From Alphaproteobacteria bacterium (GTDB taxonomy: Bacteria > Pseudomonadota > Alphaproteobacteria > Micavibrionales > Micavibrionaceae): a stretch of DNA of 58,116 bases. Below are positions 27,828 through 36,823 of this stretch, piece by piece. The DNA is taken from contig JAGRIU010000033.1 of NCBI GenBank assembly GCA_020443075.1, positions 1-58,116 of the forward strand, read 5' to 3'. The notes under the pieces are model-generated. The model was not told where the DNA came from and did no database searches. It saw only the letters and a program-made list of their open reading frames with translations. Position 1 is the stretch's first letter, and the number at the start of each line of letters is the position of its first letter. Position numbers and translations under genes: made by a program.

Positions 27828-29198
27828 TTAGCAAGTTTGACAAAAAGCATTTTTATCCAAAGAACCGATCTGCTGTAAGAGCTTAAAACTATTGACAACA
27901 AGATCATTTTCAAGACCGTGCAGCTTGTTTTGAGAAGCAAAAAGACGCTCTTCCCCTTCAATCATTCTGATAATATCCCCCTCGCCCAAAGTAAACTGAT
28001 CGGCATATAAAGCTTGCAAATCCTTATTAGCGTCAACCTCGTCCATCACAATCATATACTCGTTTTCAAGCGCTTTAAGCTGGTTATACGATAACTTTAT
28101 TTTACGCATAACATCACGTTCAGTGCGCTCACGGCGATATTCAATCTCCTTGATTTGACTGCGAATTTTATTTTCCGACGCTTCACGGCCATAACCGTCA
28201 AAAATTTTATAACTCATTTGCAACATAGCCGAACCCGTACGCTCACGCCCGACTTCTCCACCGACATCATGAGTCTCATCAAACGACAAAAGCATATTGA
28301 TCGCCGGAAGATACTGCCCTTTCGCGCCGGCAAGCTGGTGCTTCAAAGCATCATGATCGGATTGATTAAGCTGAAGATGAACGTTATGGACATCCGCATA
28401 TTTATAATAATCAGGCAAACCAATCTGGATTAAATCCTTAACATCAGGAAGCTTAGGCCTAAAAACCGGAAGTTTGCCCGTCAAAAACTCCAGATCCGCG
28501 ACGCTATCCTTAAGAGCAGCCTTCGTATTTTCATAGTCAGATTGCGCGGCCGAAAGACGAGCAGATGCATATTTCAATTTAGCCTGATTTTCAGCCCCCG
28601 CCTCAACCATAAGAGCAATTTTATCGACAAGATCACGCAAAGATTTTATAAAAACATCCGCATCCGCCAGACTCTTCTGATAACGATACACATCCGTATA
28701 CGCCTGAACAGTGTCCATAATAATCTTTTCCTGAATCAAATTTCTTTGATGCCCGGTCGATTCATAAAGTTTTTCACGGCGCTTCATCTCTTCCGTACTT
28801 GAAGAACCGTCATAAATCATCTGGTTAACGGTAAGATTAAACTCCGATGACGGATTGGTATTACGCCCACTCCCCTCATTATTGCTGGAAAAACTGGCCG
28901 GGTCATTATACTCATCACCGGCTGTGATCGTCGCATTCACTTGAGGATAAAAAACAGATTTCGCCTCATCAATTGAAAACCCGGCCTGATTTTCCTGTTC
29001 TTTGGCAATATTAATTTCTGGATTATTATTCAATGCAAAAAGAACAGCGCTCTCAAGCGAAAGATTTATGGCCCCCGCCTCGGCGGCAAACGAAGAAATG
29101 GCTTTTAAAGCCAAAAGCAGCACAAACGCAAAAAAAACCAAAGCAAAATGCACGGTCCGGTCACAAAAACAACGATGAATAGAGCACAATTTATTCAT
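27828..29198 (-). CDS. TolC-family outer membrane channel
   Basis: A 456-residue outer membrane factor: a signal region (about 15-39, FALVFFAFVLLLALKAISS) and two repeats of the helix-strand OEP pattern, beginning INLSLESAVLFALNNNPEIN. The YPQVNATITAGDEYNDP and YLPAINMLLSFDETHDVGG segments are typical of the AggA/LapE/TolC group used in type I secretion. The ATG at 29198 overlaps the MotB-like stop by 8 bases. It should form the exit duct for the RTX protein with the ABC transporter and adaptor encoded divergently. Confidence 0.92.
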   Translation of the reverse strand: MNKLCSIHRCFCDRTVHFALVFFAFVLLLALKAISSFAAEAGAINLSLESAVLFALNNNPEINIAKEQENQAGFSIDEAKSVFYPQVNATITAGDEYNDPASFSSNNEGSGRNTNPSSEFNLTVNQMIYDGSSSTEEMKRREKLYESTGHQRNLIQEKIIMDTVQAYTDVYRYQKSLADADVFIKSLRDLVDKIALMVEAGAENQAKLKYASARLSAAQSDYENTKAALKDSVADLEFLTGKLPVFRPKLPDVKDLIQIGLPDYYKYADVHNVHLQLNQSDHDALKHQLAGAKGQYLPAINMLLSFDETHDVGGEVGRERTGSAMLQMSYKIFDGYGREASENKIRSQIKEIEYRRERTERDVMRKIKLSYNQLKALENEYMIVMDEVDANKDLQALYADQFTLGEGDIIRMIEGEERLFASQNKLHGLENDLVVNSFKLLQQIGSLDKNAFCQTC

Positions 29199-29937
29199 CG
29201 GATTTTTCCAAAATAATTTTAATCCAGTTATAGCTCTCATCAATCTGCTCGGGCTTGATGTACTCTATATCAATATCACTGGCCTCAACCCCGTTTTTCA
29301 AAAAAACGTTACGGGCATTAAGCGAACGCGCCAAACTAATTTCTCTGGAAACGGAAATAGTCGGCGCATTCGGATTATCACTCGATTGTAAACGGACCTT
29401 AACCTTCTTGACTTTATTTTTATCCATAAACTCCTTGACGTGAGTCTCAATGAGTTTTTCGGTATCTTCCGACAAAGTAATGTCGTTTTTACTGTACATA
29501 ATAACAAGATTTTCATTCTTAACCGTCGTGCTCTGATCATTAGATTGAGACATATCAGCCTTAATCTGATCAATAACATCATGAAGCTCTTCGACCTCAT
29601 AAGACAAATCAGTATTCTCTTTCTCCAGCTTCTGACGTTGCTGATCAAGCTCATTAATTTTGACCTCATATTCAAACTTTTCTTTTAACTCATCAATCGA
29701 AACATCTCCGCTCAAAACCTCCTGCATTTGCGCTTTAAACTGGCTATCCACCATTTCGGAAACTTTTTGCTGGTTCTCAGACTCCAGTTTCTTTTTGAAC
29801 TCGATACTCAAAACATACATCACGATCGCCGTAATCATGACGAAGAAAACAAACATAATAATCACGGCGGAAAGAATATCCACAAAGCCGGGCCACGCTA
29901 TCGCACCGGCATCGTCATCGCGGCGATCACCTCCCAT
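29191..29937 (-). CDS. MotB/OmpA-like protein of a secretion-linked motor complex (SiiA-like)
   Basis: A 248-residue protein with one N-terminal membrane helix (about 18-44) bearing an aspartate at its start (PGFVDILSAVIIMFVFFVM, D20), as in MotB/ExbD/TolR proton channels. A coiled coil (about 47-130) and an OmpA-like peptidoglycan-binding-type domain (about 140-245, with SREISLARSLNARNVFLKNGV) follow. It is located between the MotA-like gene (14 bases upstream) and tolC (8-base overlap). By analogy with Salmonella SiiA it would anchor the channel to the wall and couple ion flow to type I secretion. Assignment of role is inference; topology is seen. Confidence 0.82.
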   Translation of the reverse strand: MGGDRRDDDAGAIAWPGFVDILSAVIIMFVFFVMITAIVMYVLSIEFKKKLESENQQKVSEMVDSQFKAQMQEVLSGDVSIDELKEKFEYEVKINELDQQRQKLEKENTDLSYEVEELHDVIDQIKADMSQSNDQSTTVKNENLVIMYSKNDITLSEDTEKLIETHVKEFMDKNKVKKVKVRLQSSDNPNAPTISVSREISLARSLNARNVFLKNGVEASDIDIEYIKPEQIDESYNWIKIILEKSDE

Positions 29938-29951
29938 AAGCGTCTACCCTC

Positions 29952-31409
29952 CTACGCTTGAGAAGATGAATCATCACCACTCGCATCCACATCATCGTCG
30001 GACGGTTCATTGTCAAAAATACCCATATACGCGTCCTTGTTTTGCTGCCTGATATCTTCAAGGATCGTATTAAGCTGCCAAACCAAATTAGAGAACTCGG
30101 CCGCATTGTCTTCTTTCTTGAATTTGTCCTGAAGCTTCTCAATCTCCGTAACAAGGCTGGACTGCACACTGCTCAACATCGTAAACGCCGAATGAACTTC
30201 GTGCATCTGACTGGTCAGCTTCCCGGTCTGCTCAAGCTGCTGAGCAGCAATAGCATCATTGGAAACCTTGCTGCTATCCATCAACGTTCTGATTTGAACA
30301 AGATTATCCCGGATAGACGAATTCACATGCATGGAAGGATCGATATTCTGGGCCAAAGTTTGCATCGTGTCCTTAACCATAACCATGGTTGACCCGAGAT
30401 TTTCCAAAGATGTGTAGATACCGCGCTGATAATCATACACCTTCTTGGTCTGAGCCGCGCTTTTCATCATCGCATCCGTGGATTTGGACAAAGACAACAC
30501 AAGCTGCCCCATTTTTTGATTAGCTTTACCGGACAAATAAACAAACCCAGCCAACCACGCCTTAAGATCATCGGCTTGTGGTACCTTTTTACCCGCAGCT
30601 TTGTCTTTTAAGGCCGGATTTAACTTGGGAATACGATGATCAATCCAGCGGCTAATTTCTTCAATCGCCTGGTTTTGCGCCTGCCCGCAGAAAAAGTTCA
30701 AAAACCCGAGAAACAAAGAGCCGGAAAGCCCGAAAAGCGAGGAACTGAAAGCAACCCCCATCCCTTGCAACGGCTTACTGATACTGCCAATAAACTCGCC
30801 GATATTGGCCTCACCGCCGGAATTAGAAAAACTCTCTGACACGGCCCCCATTGCATCCCCAACGGAATTGATCGTCCCCAAAAGCCCCCAAAACGTCCCG
30901 ATCAACCCCAACATAACCAAAATACCGGCAAAATAACTCACCACACCCCGGTCATGGCGAACCCTCGCTCCGAACTTCGATTTAATCAAACGTGCATCAT
31001 TATCCGTAAAATTCAAATGACCGTACACAGACAAATTTTCGAGCACGCTGTACATGTTCTGGATATTCAGCAAAGAACCCTGAGTCTCAAGCTTCCGGCC
31101 TAAATCCCGTATTTCCTCCTCGGCAATATCATCAGGACTCTCCTCAAGCCTTTCAATTCGCCTTAAAAAACGCGCTGTATTATAAAATCTGTAGTTATTA
31201 TGAAAGGCTTTGAAAATGGCATACACAATAACCAGAACAATGACCGAGTTAAGCTGCACACTGGTCTGAAAACTGGAAACCAAACGCTCCCTCAACGTAA
31301 AAACGAGAAAAAACAGAACACCGACAGTAATAAACATCGATGGCGTCACATAGGAAAAAAAGCCTTTTTGAACCTTGATTGACAATTCTACAGGAGTCTC
31401 ACTGCGCAT
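29952..31409 (-). CDS. MotA/TolQ/ExbB-family channel protein (SiiB-like)
   Basis: A 485-residue protein with helices at about 23-40, 53-68, 157-180 and 214-240. The last two carry the MotA/ExbB signature (LVMLGLIGTFWGLLGTI and QGMGVAFSSSLFGLSGSLF). The cytoplasmic C-terminal half (about 245-485) is long and helical, unlike TolQ/ExbB. It forms an operon with the MotB-like and TolC genes and is divergent from the giant RTX gene. Long-tailed MotA-like proteins also occur in Zorya defence (ZorA), but no ZorC/D-like gene is present, so a SiiB-like role in secretion is preferred. Confidence 0.82.
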   Translation of the reverse strand: MRSETPVELSIKVQKGFFSYVTPSMFITVGVLFFLVFTLRERLVSSFQTSVQLNSVIVLVIVYAIFKAFHNNYRFYNTARFLRRIERLEESPDDIAEEEIRDLGRKLETQGSLLNIQNMYSVLENLSVYGHLNFTDNDARLIKSKFGARVRHDRGVVSYFAGILVMLGLIGTFWGLLGTINSVGDAMGAVSESFSNSGGEANIGEFIGSISKPLQGMGVAFSSSLFGLSGSLFLGFLNFFCGQAQNQAIEEISRWIDHRIPKLNPALKDKAAGKKVPQADDLKAWLAGFVYLSGKANQKMGQLVLSLSKSTDAMMKSAAQTKKVYDYQRGIYTSLENLGSTMVMVKDTMQTLAQNIDPSMHVNSSIRDNLVQIRTLMDSSKVSNDAIAAQQLEQTGKLTSQMHEVHSAFTMLSSVQSSLVTEIEKLQDKFKKEDNAAEFSNLVWQLNTILEDIRQQNKDAYMGIFDNEPSDDDVDASGDDSSSQA

Positions 31410-31663
31410 ATTCTGAACTCTTTACCTTATTACATTTAAGCAAGCGGTCTGACCGGAAAAGATTGGTTATACCGGATTCACAGGATAGGAATCTTCTGAT
31501 AGTATATTGACGTGTTGGGGAAAAACTAAGGAAAGATTAATGACCTGCGGTTTAGCCTGTGGATACTCTTTTTTACATTCCATAAAATTAAAGAAAAATT
31601 TAAACCTTCCATATACAATATTATGGTAACAGTCTGGCTGGGAATAGGGTCTGGGGAAACAAG
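31410..31663. promoter_or_regulatory. Divergent regulatory region of the RTX/secretion locus
   Basis: The 254 bases separate the motor/TolC operon (minus) from the RTX/ABC/adaptor operon (plus). It is AT-rich near the RTX start, with candidate -10 elements TACAAT/TATTAT around 31614-31622, but no strong -35. A shared control region for both halves of the machine is likely from the layout. No riboswitch was recognised. Confidence 0.5.
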
Positions 31664-34600
31664 ATGGAAGAACAAAATATCATTAAGGCCGTTATGCCGG
31701 AAAACGGTGACCAAACGTCCTTTCACGTCCGCCCCAAAGACGTCATCCAATTTTCCGGCCTGAATCTGGATAATATATCCATAGACATCCTGGGACCGGA
31801 TATCGTCATCACAGACCTCTCGACCTCTTCAAGATTGGTTTTTCCGGGGCTCGGGCTGATTCTATTCTCGGAAGACGAAGCGCCGCAGATCATATGGGAT
31901 GGCAAAGAACTCAGCGCCAACGAGCTCCTGAGCTTTGTTGGACGCATTCAAAACATCACACAAAAAGACTACCTGAGCTTCACCAGTTTCGACCTGAACC
32001 CGAATCAGGGCGCAGAAGAAAAAATGGGGGCCAAGCAAGACCCGCAAGAACAACAGCAAGACACAAAAGATACGGTAGATTTACAAGAATATCTGGCAGT
32101 CCTCCAACAAGCCAGCGAAGCGCAAAAAAACCAGCAAACACCGCAAAAAGAAGCAGAAAGCGAACAGGAAATTCAATCCTTATTGGATGAACGCTCAAGC
32201 TTCACCCGCGAAAGCGCAGGCGTGCCGCAACTGGCGATTCCCAAAAAATCCAGTTCATCTTCACAGGCGCAAAGCCAGGAAGACAACACGCAAACAAACA
32301 CGGCAACCCCGTCTGATACGGCGCAAGCCACTTTTGCTGTGGATACACGAATTCTGCAACTCTCGGCTCTGGAAAGCACAGGAGGAGGCAACGACGTCGA
32401 AGGCGGTGGCGGATCATCTCTGTCGGTATTCGATCCGTCCAATGCCACTCAATTCTCATCCCAGGAAGTTATAGATAAATCCACAGACCATTCCGGCCTG
32501 ACCATCTACGCAGATAACCCCGATTTCTTCAGCTCCACTCAAGGTGCACGAAGTGTCCAGTATTCGCCGAGCCTGCCGGACGGCTTTGACGTGACAAAAG
32601 TAACCATAACAGTTACACCAACTGCCGGAGCGCTCGTGCCTTCGGATATTCAGATCTATGCCGTCAACTTAACCGGAAGCCCTGCCTCCTCTTATAATGA
32701 GGTCGCCGCAACATTCGACGGCGTCGACACATTCACAATCAATCAAGCCGACATCGTCCGGGACTCCCGCGGCGATATCAACCTGATCATTGTCTACAAC
32801 CAGACCAAAACGGGATCGACTTTTGACTTAACGCTCTCAGCCGATGCCGTATTCGATCCAGCTTCGGGGTATAGTACACCGGCGGACACCGAACAATCCG
32901 ACTCCGAAACCAAACACGTCACGCTGGATACACCGGCCAACGTCGCAGCCGCCTTGGGCGGCGCTGGCGCAGACGACTGGTTCTTGGAATCCGTACCCAA
33001 CGACACGGTCGTTTCAACCGGAAATGGTAATGATACGATCTATGGCGGACAAGGCTCTGATAACATTTCCACCGCCGGAGGCGACGATACAATTTATGCA
33101 GACTTTGGAGACGGCGGCGCCAACGACACGATCGACGGCGGCGACACGGCAGAAACCGCAGGAGTGGGAGACACTGTCAACTACGCCTCACGAACAGAAA
33201 ATATCACAGCCAATTTAGGAGCCGGCGGTGCTAACGTCAGCTTCGATGTCGCCAGCGTCGCCACAGGCGAACAAGACACGCTGATCAACATTGAAAACAT
33301 CACAGCCGGCGCCGGTGACGACAATCTGACAGGAAGCACAGATATCAACACATTGCGTGGCGGCGATGGCGATGATGTCCTGATTGGCGGCGATGGTGCA
33401 GACCTGTTATATGGCGACGGCAACACAGCCGTAAGCGGCGGAGGTGGGGATACTGTGGATTACAGCGCCGCAGTCGGCGGACAGGATATCACCGTAAACC
33501 TGAATGGCGGCACGGCCATCGATGAATTTGGAAATACCGACCAGCTCTTTGGCATTGAAAATGCCGTAACCGGCGCCGGAGATGACACATTCATCGGCGA
33601 TTCCGGTGATAATAATTTTGATGGCGGAGCCGGAACAAACTTGGTTGATTACTCAACCACCGCGACAAATACCATAACGGTCGATCTTCTGACGTTAAGC
33701 AACGCAACGGGCGTAGATATAGGCACCGATACGTTCACCAACATCCAAAATATCACCGGAGGAACGGGTGACGACACGATAACCGGTAACGCATCAGCCA
33801 ACACCCTGCGCGGAGACGGCGGCGCGGACACAATTGACGGCGGCGCGGGCAACGATGTCATCTATGGCGGTCTAGGCGCGGACACGCTTCTTGATGGTGG
33901 CTCCGGCGGAGAATCCGGCGAAGGGGACCAACTTCGCTTTGACGATTTAAACGCCGGATATATCACGCTGGATCTGGTCAACACACAAGCCACGCACAGC
34001 ACGACCGCCGATATTGACCAGTTTCAGAACTTCGAAAGCTACTATCTGACAAACCAAAATGATCAGATCATCGGTTCAAACGCCGCCGATGCCATTGTCT
34101 ACGGTCTGCTCGGCGATGACACCTTCTACGCCAGCGACGGTGCGGACGCCTTTGATGGCGGCGGCAATACTGCGGCCGGCGACACCTACGACTTCAGCGC
34201 CGTGGCCGGAATCGTGCAGGTTGACCTGTCCCTCAACGGCAATGAAGTCACACAGGACGGCTTCGGGGCAAACGTTGAAACCATCACCAATGTCGAAAAC
34301 ATCATCGGCGGCAGTGCTGATGACATCATCACGGGCGACGATGCCGACAACTATCTCGAAGGCCGCGGCGGAGACGATACGCTAGCCGGAGGCCAGGGAG
34401 ACGACACCTTGGATGGCGGGGCGGACGGCGCAAGCGGCGACTGGGCGGATTACAGCGCCGCCACCGCTGCACAGTCCGTAACGGTCAATCTGGCCGGAGC
34501 TACAACCGACCAATACGGCGACACCGACACCCTTCTAAACATTGAAAACGTCATCGGCGGCTCTGGAAACGATACCATCACAGGCAATGCATCCGACAAC

Positions 34601-36748
34601 ATCCTTCAAGGCGGCGCAGGCAACGGTAACGACTACTTCTATGCCAGTCAGGGTGATGATGATTATCAAGGCGGCAGCGACGGCGGCAGTTTCCTGAGTT
34701 TAGCCGTTGATATCCTGCGCTACGATTTATTCGGCGGGACGATTTCTATCGACTGGAATACATCAACCATCTCAAAAACCCTTGATGCCAGCACAGATAC
34801 CTACAACGGCATCGAATGGATATTCGGAACAGCCGGCGTTGACACCGTCTCATTTACGAATGCGGCCACCGTAACGCTTTTCGGTAACGTTTCCATCGTT
34901 AACACCACAAGTTACCTGATATATATTGAAAATTACGAAGGCTCGAACTTCAATGACACACTCTCGGCACCACTAATTACAAATAGCACGATAAACGGTA
35001 ACGGTGGCGACGATGCAATTTATGCAGGCATAAGCAACGGATACACCTACACCTTGAATGGCGGAACGCAAACCACCAAAGACACACTCTATCTTACCTC
35101 TATCTCGCAAAACCTGACATTCTCGTTAACAAACGCAACGGACGGCACCGCAACATCTACGGGCGGAGAAACTAACAATTTCACGGGCTTCGAAGAATTC
35201 CGCCTCGGCGCCGGTGCCGACAAAATCTACGGCTCGGCCCAATCCGACAGCAAAGTCTACGGCGGCGGCGGTAACGACACCTTCTACGCCAGCGCCGGTG
35301 CCGACGATTTTGACGGTGAAGGCGGCACCGGAGACATTTACGATTTCAGAGCCGCCACAGGAACAACGCAACGTGTCGTTATTGATCTGGGTGCAGGACA
35401 AGTCACAGAAGACGGCTTCGGCGTCACAACGGAAAATATCGCCGGAATAGAACATGTCTACGGCACCAATTTCAACGACCAGATCACGGGCAATACGTCC
35501 AATAACACCTTGAACGGATATAACGGCGACGACACCATTTATGGTGGAGATGGAAACGACACGTTAAACGGCGGCACAGACAATGACACACTATACGGCG
35601 AGAACGGCGATGACACCCTGCGCGGCGGCGCAGGAAACGATACGCTTGACGGCGGCGCAAACACGGCCGTCGGTGCCTCCAGCGGCGGCGATATCGCCGA
35701 TTACAGCACCGAAGCCTCGAAAGTCACAGTCGATTTAAGCGCCGGAACAGCCACCGGAACCAGTATCGGCAGCGATACGATTGTTCTGGGAACGGTTGAA
35801 AACGTCTACGGCAGTTCAACAGGCGACGATATCACAGGCGACAATAATGCTAACCGCCTCGAAGGCCGCAGCGGTGACGACACCCTTATTGGCCTGGGCG
35901 GAGCCGACTTCCTGAATGGAGGAAACGGCGTGGACACAGCCGATTACTCCGATGGAACACAAAAAATAGACATCAACATGCAAACGGGCGTCGTCAGCAA
36001 TGACGGCTTCGGAAATGCCGGAGAACAAATTTCCTTCATCGAAAACATCATCGGTACCGACTACGACGATATCGTACGCGGCACAAGCACAGCAACCGCC
36101 GTCAACGACACAATCAACAACGATATCAGCACGGGACAAGGTGATGATACGGTCTATGGAAGCTTCGGCAGCGATCAGCTTTTCGGCGGCGAGGGGCTGG
36201 AAGACGGCGCAGGCGACACACTGACATATAGCGGCCTCGCCTACGGCAGCGGCTTTACCGTAAATTTCGTCTCCGAAGACACCGCCTCAATCACCAAAAG
36301 CGACGGCGCGGATTTCGCACAAGACTTCGAAAACTTCGTCTTCACATCCAATAATGACACGATCAACTTGAACTGGGCCACACTCTCCAATCTGGATACG
36401 GACGGCACAACCGTAGACGGTAACGGCGGAACAGATACGGTGCGGCTGACAGGCAACCCGGATCTCAGCAGCCAAAACGGTGATTATTTGGCAAACGTGT
36501 TCAGCGACATTGATGAACTCGACCTCAGCGGCGCCACAACGACCGGCGGCGTCGATGCCGATTACAACAGCACAAACGATGCCGACGATTTTGATCTCAC
36601 ACAAGCCAATGTCGAAGCAATGGTGGGTGCAGGCGGAACGTTAACAATCACAATCGACTCCGGATTTGACTTACATCTTGTCGGCGCTGCCGGATCGGGC
36701 ACCACCTACAATTGGGGCGCCACGACTGTCGAGGTACAGGTCAATTAA
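31664..36748 (+). CDS. Giant RTX surface/secreted protein (1694 residues)
   Basis: No signal peptide. Residues 1-100 form a compact beta-rich module (VIQFSGLNLDNISIDILGPD, then WDGKELSANELLSFVGR) like the N-terminal domain of large type I secreted adhesins. A Gln/Ser/Glu-rich linker (about 115-240) and a beta-domain (about 270-430) follow. From about 445 to 1560 come repeated blocks of calcium-binding nonapeptides (e.g. GNGNDTIYGGQGSD) alternating with a VDYSxxxxxITVNL...GIENxxG unit. The C-terminal 130 residues (DELDLSGATTTG onward) probably hold the secretion signal. No LapG-type dialanine cleavage site is apparent in the linker. Cognate transporter genes follow directly. Confidence 0.92.
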   Translation: MEEQNIIKAVMPENGDQTSFHVRPKDVIQFSGLNLDNISIDILGPDIVITDLSTSSRLVFPGLGLILFSEDEAPQIIWDGKELSANELLSFVGRIQNITQKDYLSFTSFDLNPNQGAEEKMGAKQDPQEQQQDTKDTVDLQEYLAVLQQASEAQKNQQTPQKEAESEQEIQSLLDERSSFTRESAGVPQLAIPKKSSSSSQAQSQEDNTQTNTATPSDTAQATFAVDTRILQLSALESTGGGNDVEGGGGSSLSVFDPSNATQFSSQEVIDKSTDHSGLTIYADNPDFFSSTQGARSVQYSPSLPDGFDVTKVTITVTPTAGALVPSDIQIYAVNLTGSPASSYNEVAATFDGVDTFTINQADIVRDSRGDINLIIVYNQTKTGSTFDLTLSADAVFDPASGYSTPADTEQSDSETKHVTLDTPANVAAALGGAGADDWFLESVPNDTVVSTGNGNDTIYGGQGSDNISTAGGDDTIYADFGDGGANDTIDGGDTAETAGVGDTVNYASRTENITANLGAGGANVSFDVASVATGEQDTLINIENITAGAGDDNLTGSTDINTLRGGDGDDVLIGGDGADLLYGDGNTAVSGGGGDTVDYSAAVGGQDITVNLNGGTAIDEFGNTDQLFGIENAVTGAGDDTFIGDSGDNNFDGGAGTNLVDYSTTATNTITVDLLTLSNATGVDIGTDTFTNIQNITGGTGDDTITGNASANTLRGDGGADTIDGGAGNDVIYGGLGADTLLDGGSGGESGEGDQLRFDDLNAGYITLDLVNTQATHSTTADIDQFQNFESYYLTNQNDQIIGSNAADAIVYGLLGDDTFYASDGADAFDGGGNTAAGDTYDFSAVAGIVQVDLSLNGNEVTQDGFGANVETITNVENIIGGSADDIITGDDADNYLEGRGGDDTLAGGQGDDTLDGGADGASGDWADYSAATAAQSVTVNLAGATTDQYGDTDTLLNIENVIGGSGNDTITGNASDNILQGGAGNGNDYFYASQGDDDYQGGSDGGSFLSLAVDILRYDLFGGTISIDWNTSTISKTLDASTDTYNGIEWIFGTAGVDTVSFTNAATVTLFGNVSIVNTTSYLIYIENYEGSNFNDTLSAPLITNSTINGNGGDDAIYAGISNGYTYTLNGGTQTTKDTLYLTSISQNLTFSLTNATDGTATSTGGETNNFTGFEEFRLGAGADKIYGSAQSDSKVYGGGGNDTFYASAGADDFDGEGGTGDIYDFRAATGTTQRVVIDLGAGQVTEDGFGVTTENIAGIEHVYGTNFNDQITGNTSNNTLNGYNGDDTIYGGDGNDTLNGGTDNDTLYGENGDDTLRGGAGNDTLDGGANTAVGASSGGDIADYSTEASKVTVDLSAGTATGTSIGSDTIVLGTVENVYGSSTGDDITGDNNANRLEGRSGDDTLIGLGGADFLNGGNGVDTADYSDGTQKIDINMQTGVVSNDGFGNAGEQISFIENIIGTDYDDIVRGTSTATAVNDTINNDISTGQGDDTVYGSFGSDQLFGGEGLEDGAGDTLTYSGLAYGSGFTVNFVSEDTASITKSDGADFAQDFENFVFTSNNDTINLNWATLSNLDTDGTTVDGNGGTDTVRLTGNPDLSSQNGDYLANVFSDIDELDLSGATTTGGVDADYNSTNDADDFDLTQANVEAMVGAGGTLTITIDSGFDLHLVGAAGSGTTYNWGATTVEVQVN
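33000..36140 (+). repeat. Internal repeat array of the giant RTX gene
   Basis: The DNA encodes recurring units of roughly 100-130 codons, each a run of GGxGxDxux nonapeptides plus a DYS...VDL...IENI.G linker segment. Recurrent phrases such as DNLTGS/DTITGN and TLNGG/TLRGG appear about ten times. The copies diverge in sequence, so this is an old duplication array, not a recent tandem repeat. Confidence 0.7.
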
Positions 36749-36823
36749 CGACTAGACTAATCGCTGTGAGTTGAGAGCTCTGTGCTTTTCTGCTAGTCTT
36801 TGAAGTGCTTTAACCTTTTTGGT

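Noticed and set aside
29191..31409. Zorya-type phage defence (ZorA/ZorB)
   Set aside because: The two proteins have a ZorA/ZorB-like topology, but no ZorC/D or helicase/nuclease gene is near, and the pair is tightly coupled to tolC and a type I secretion operon.
33000..36140. CRISPR-like or satellite repeat array
   Set aside because: The repeats are in-frame, diverged codons for RTX nonapeptides; spacing and sequence are not those of direct repeats with unique spacers.
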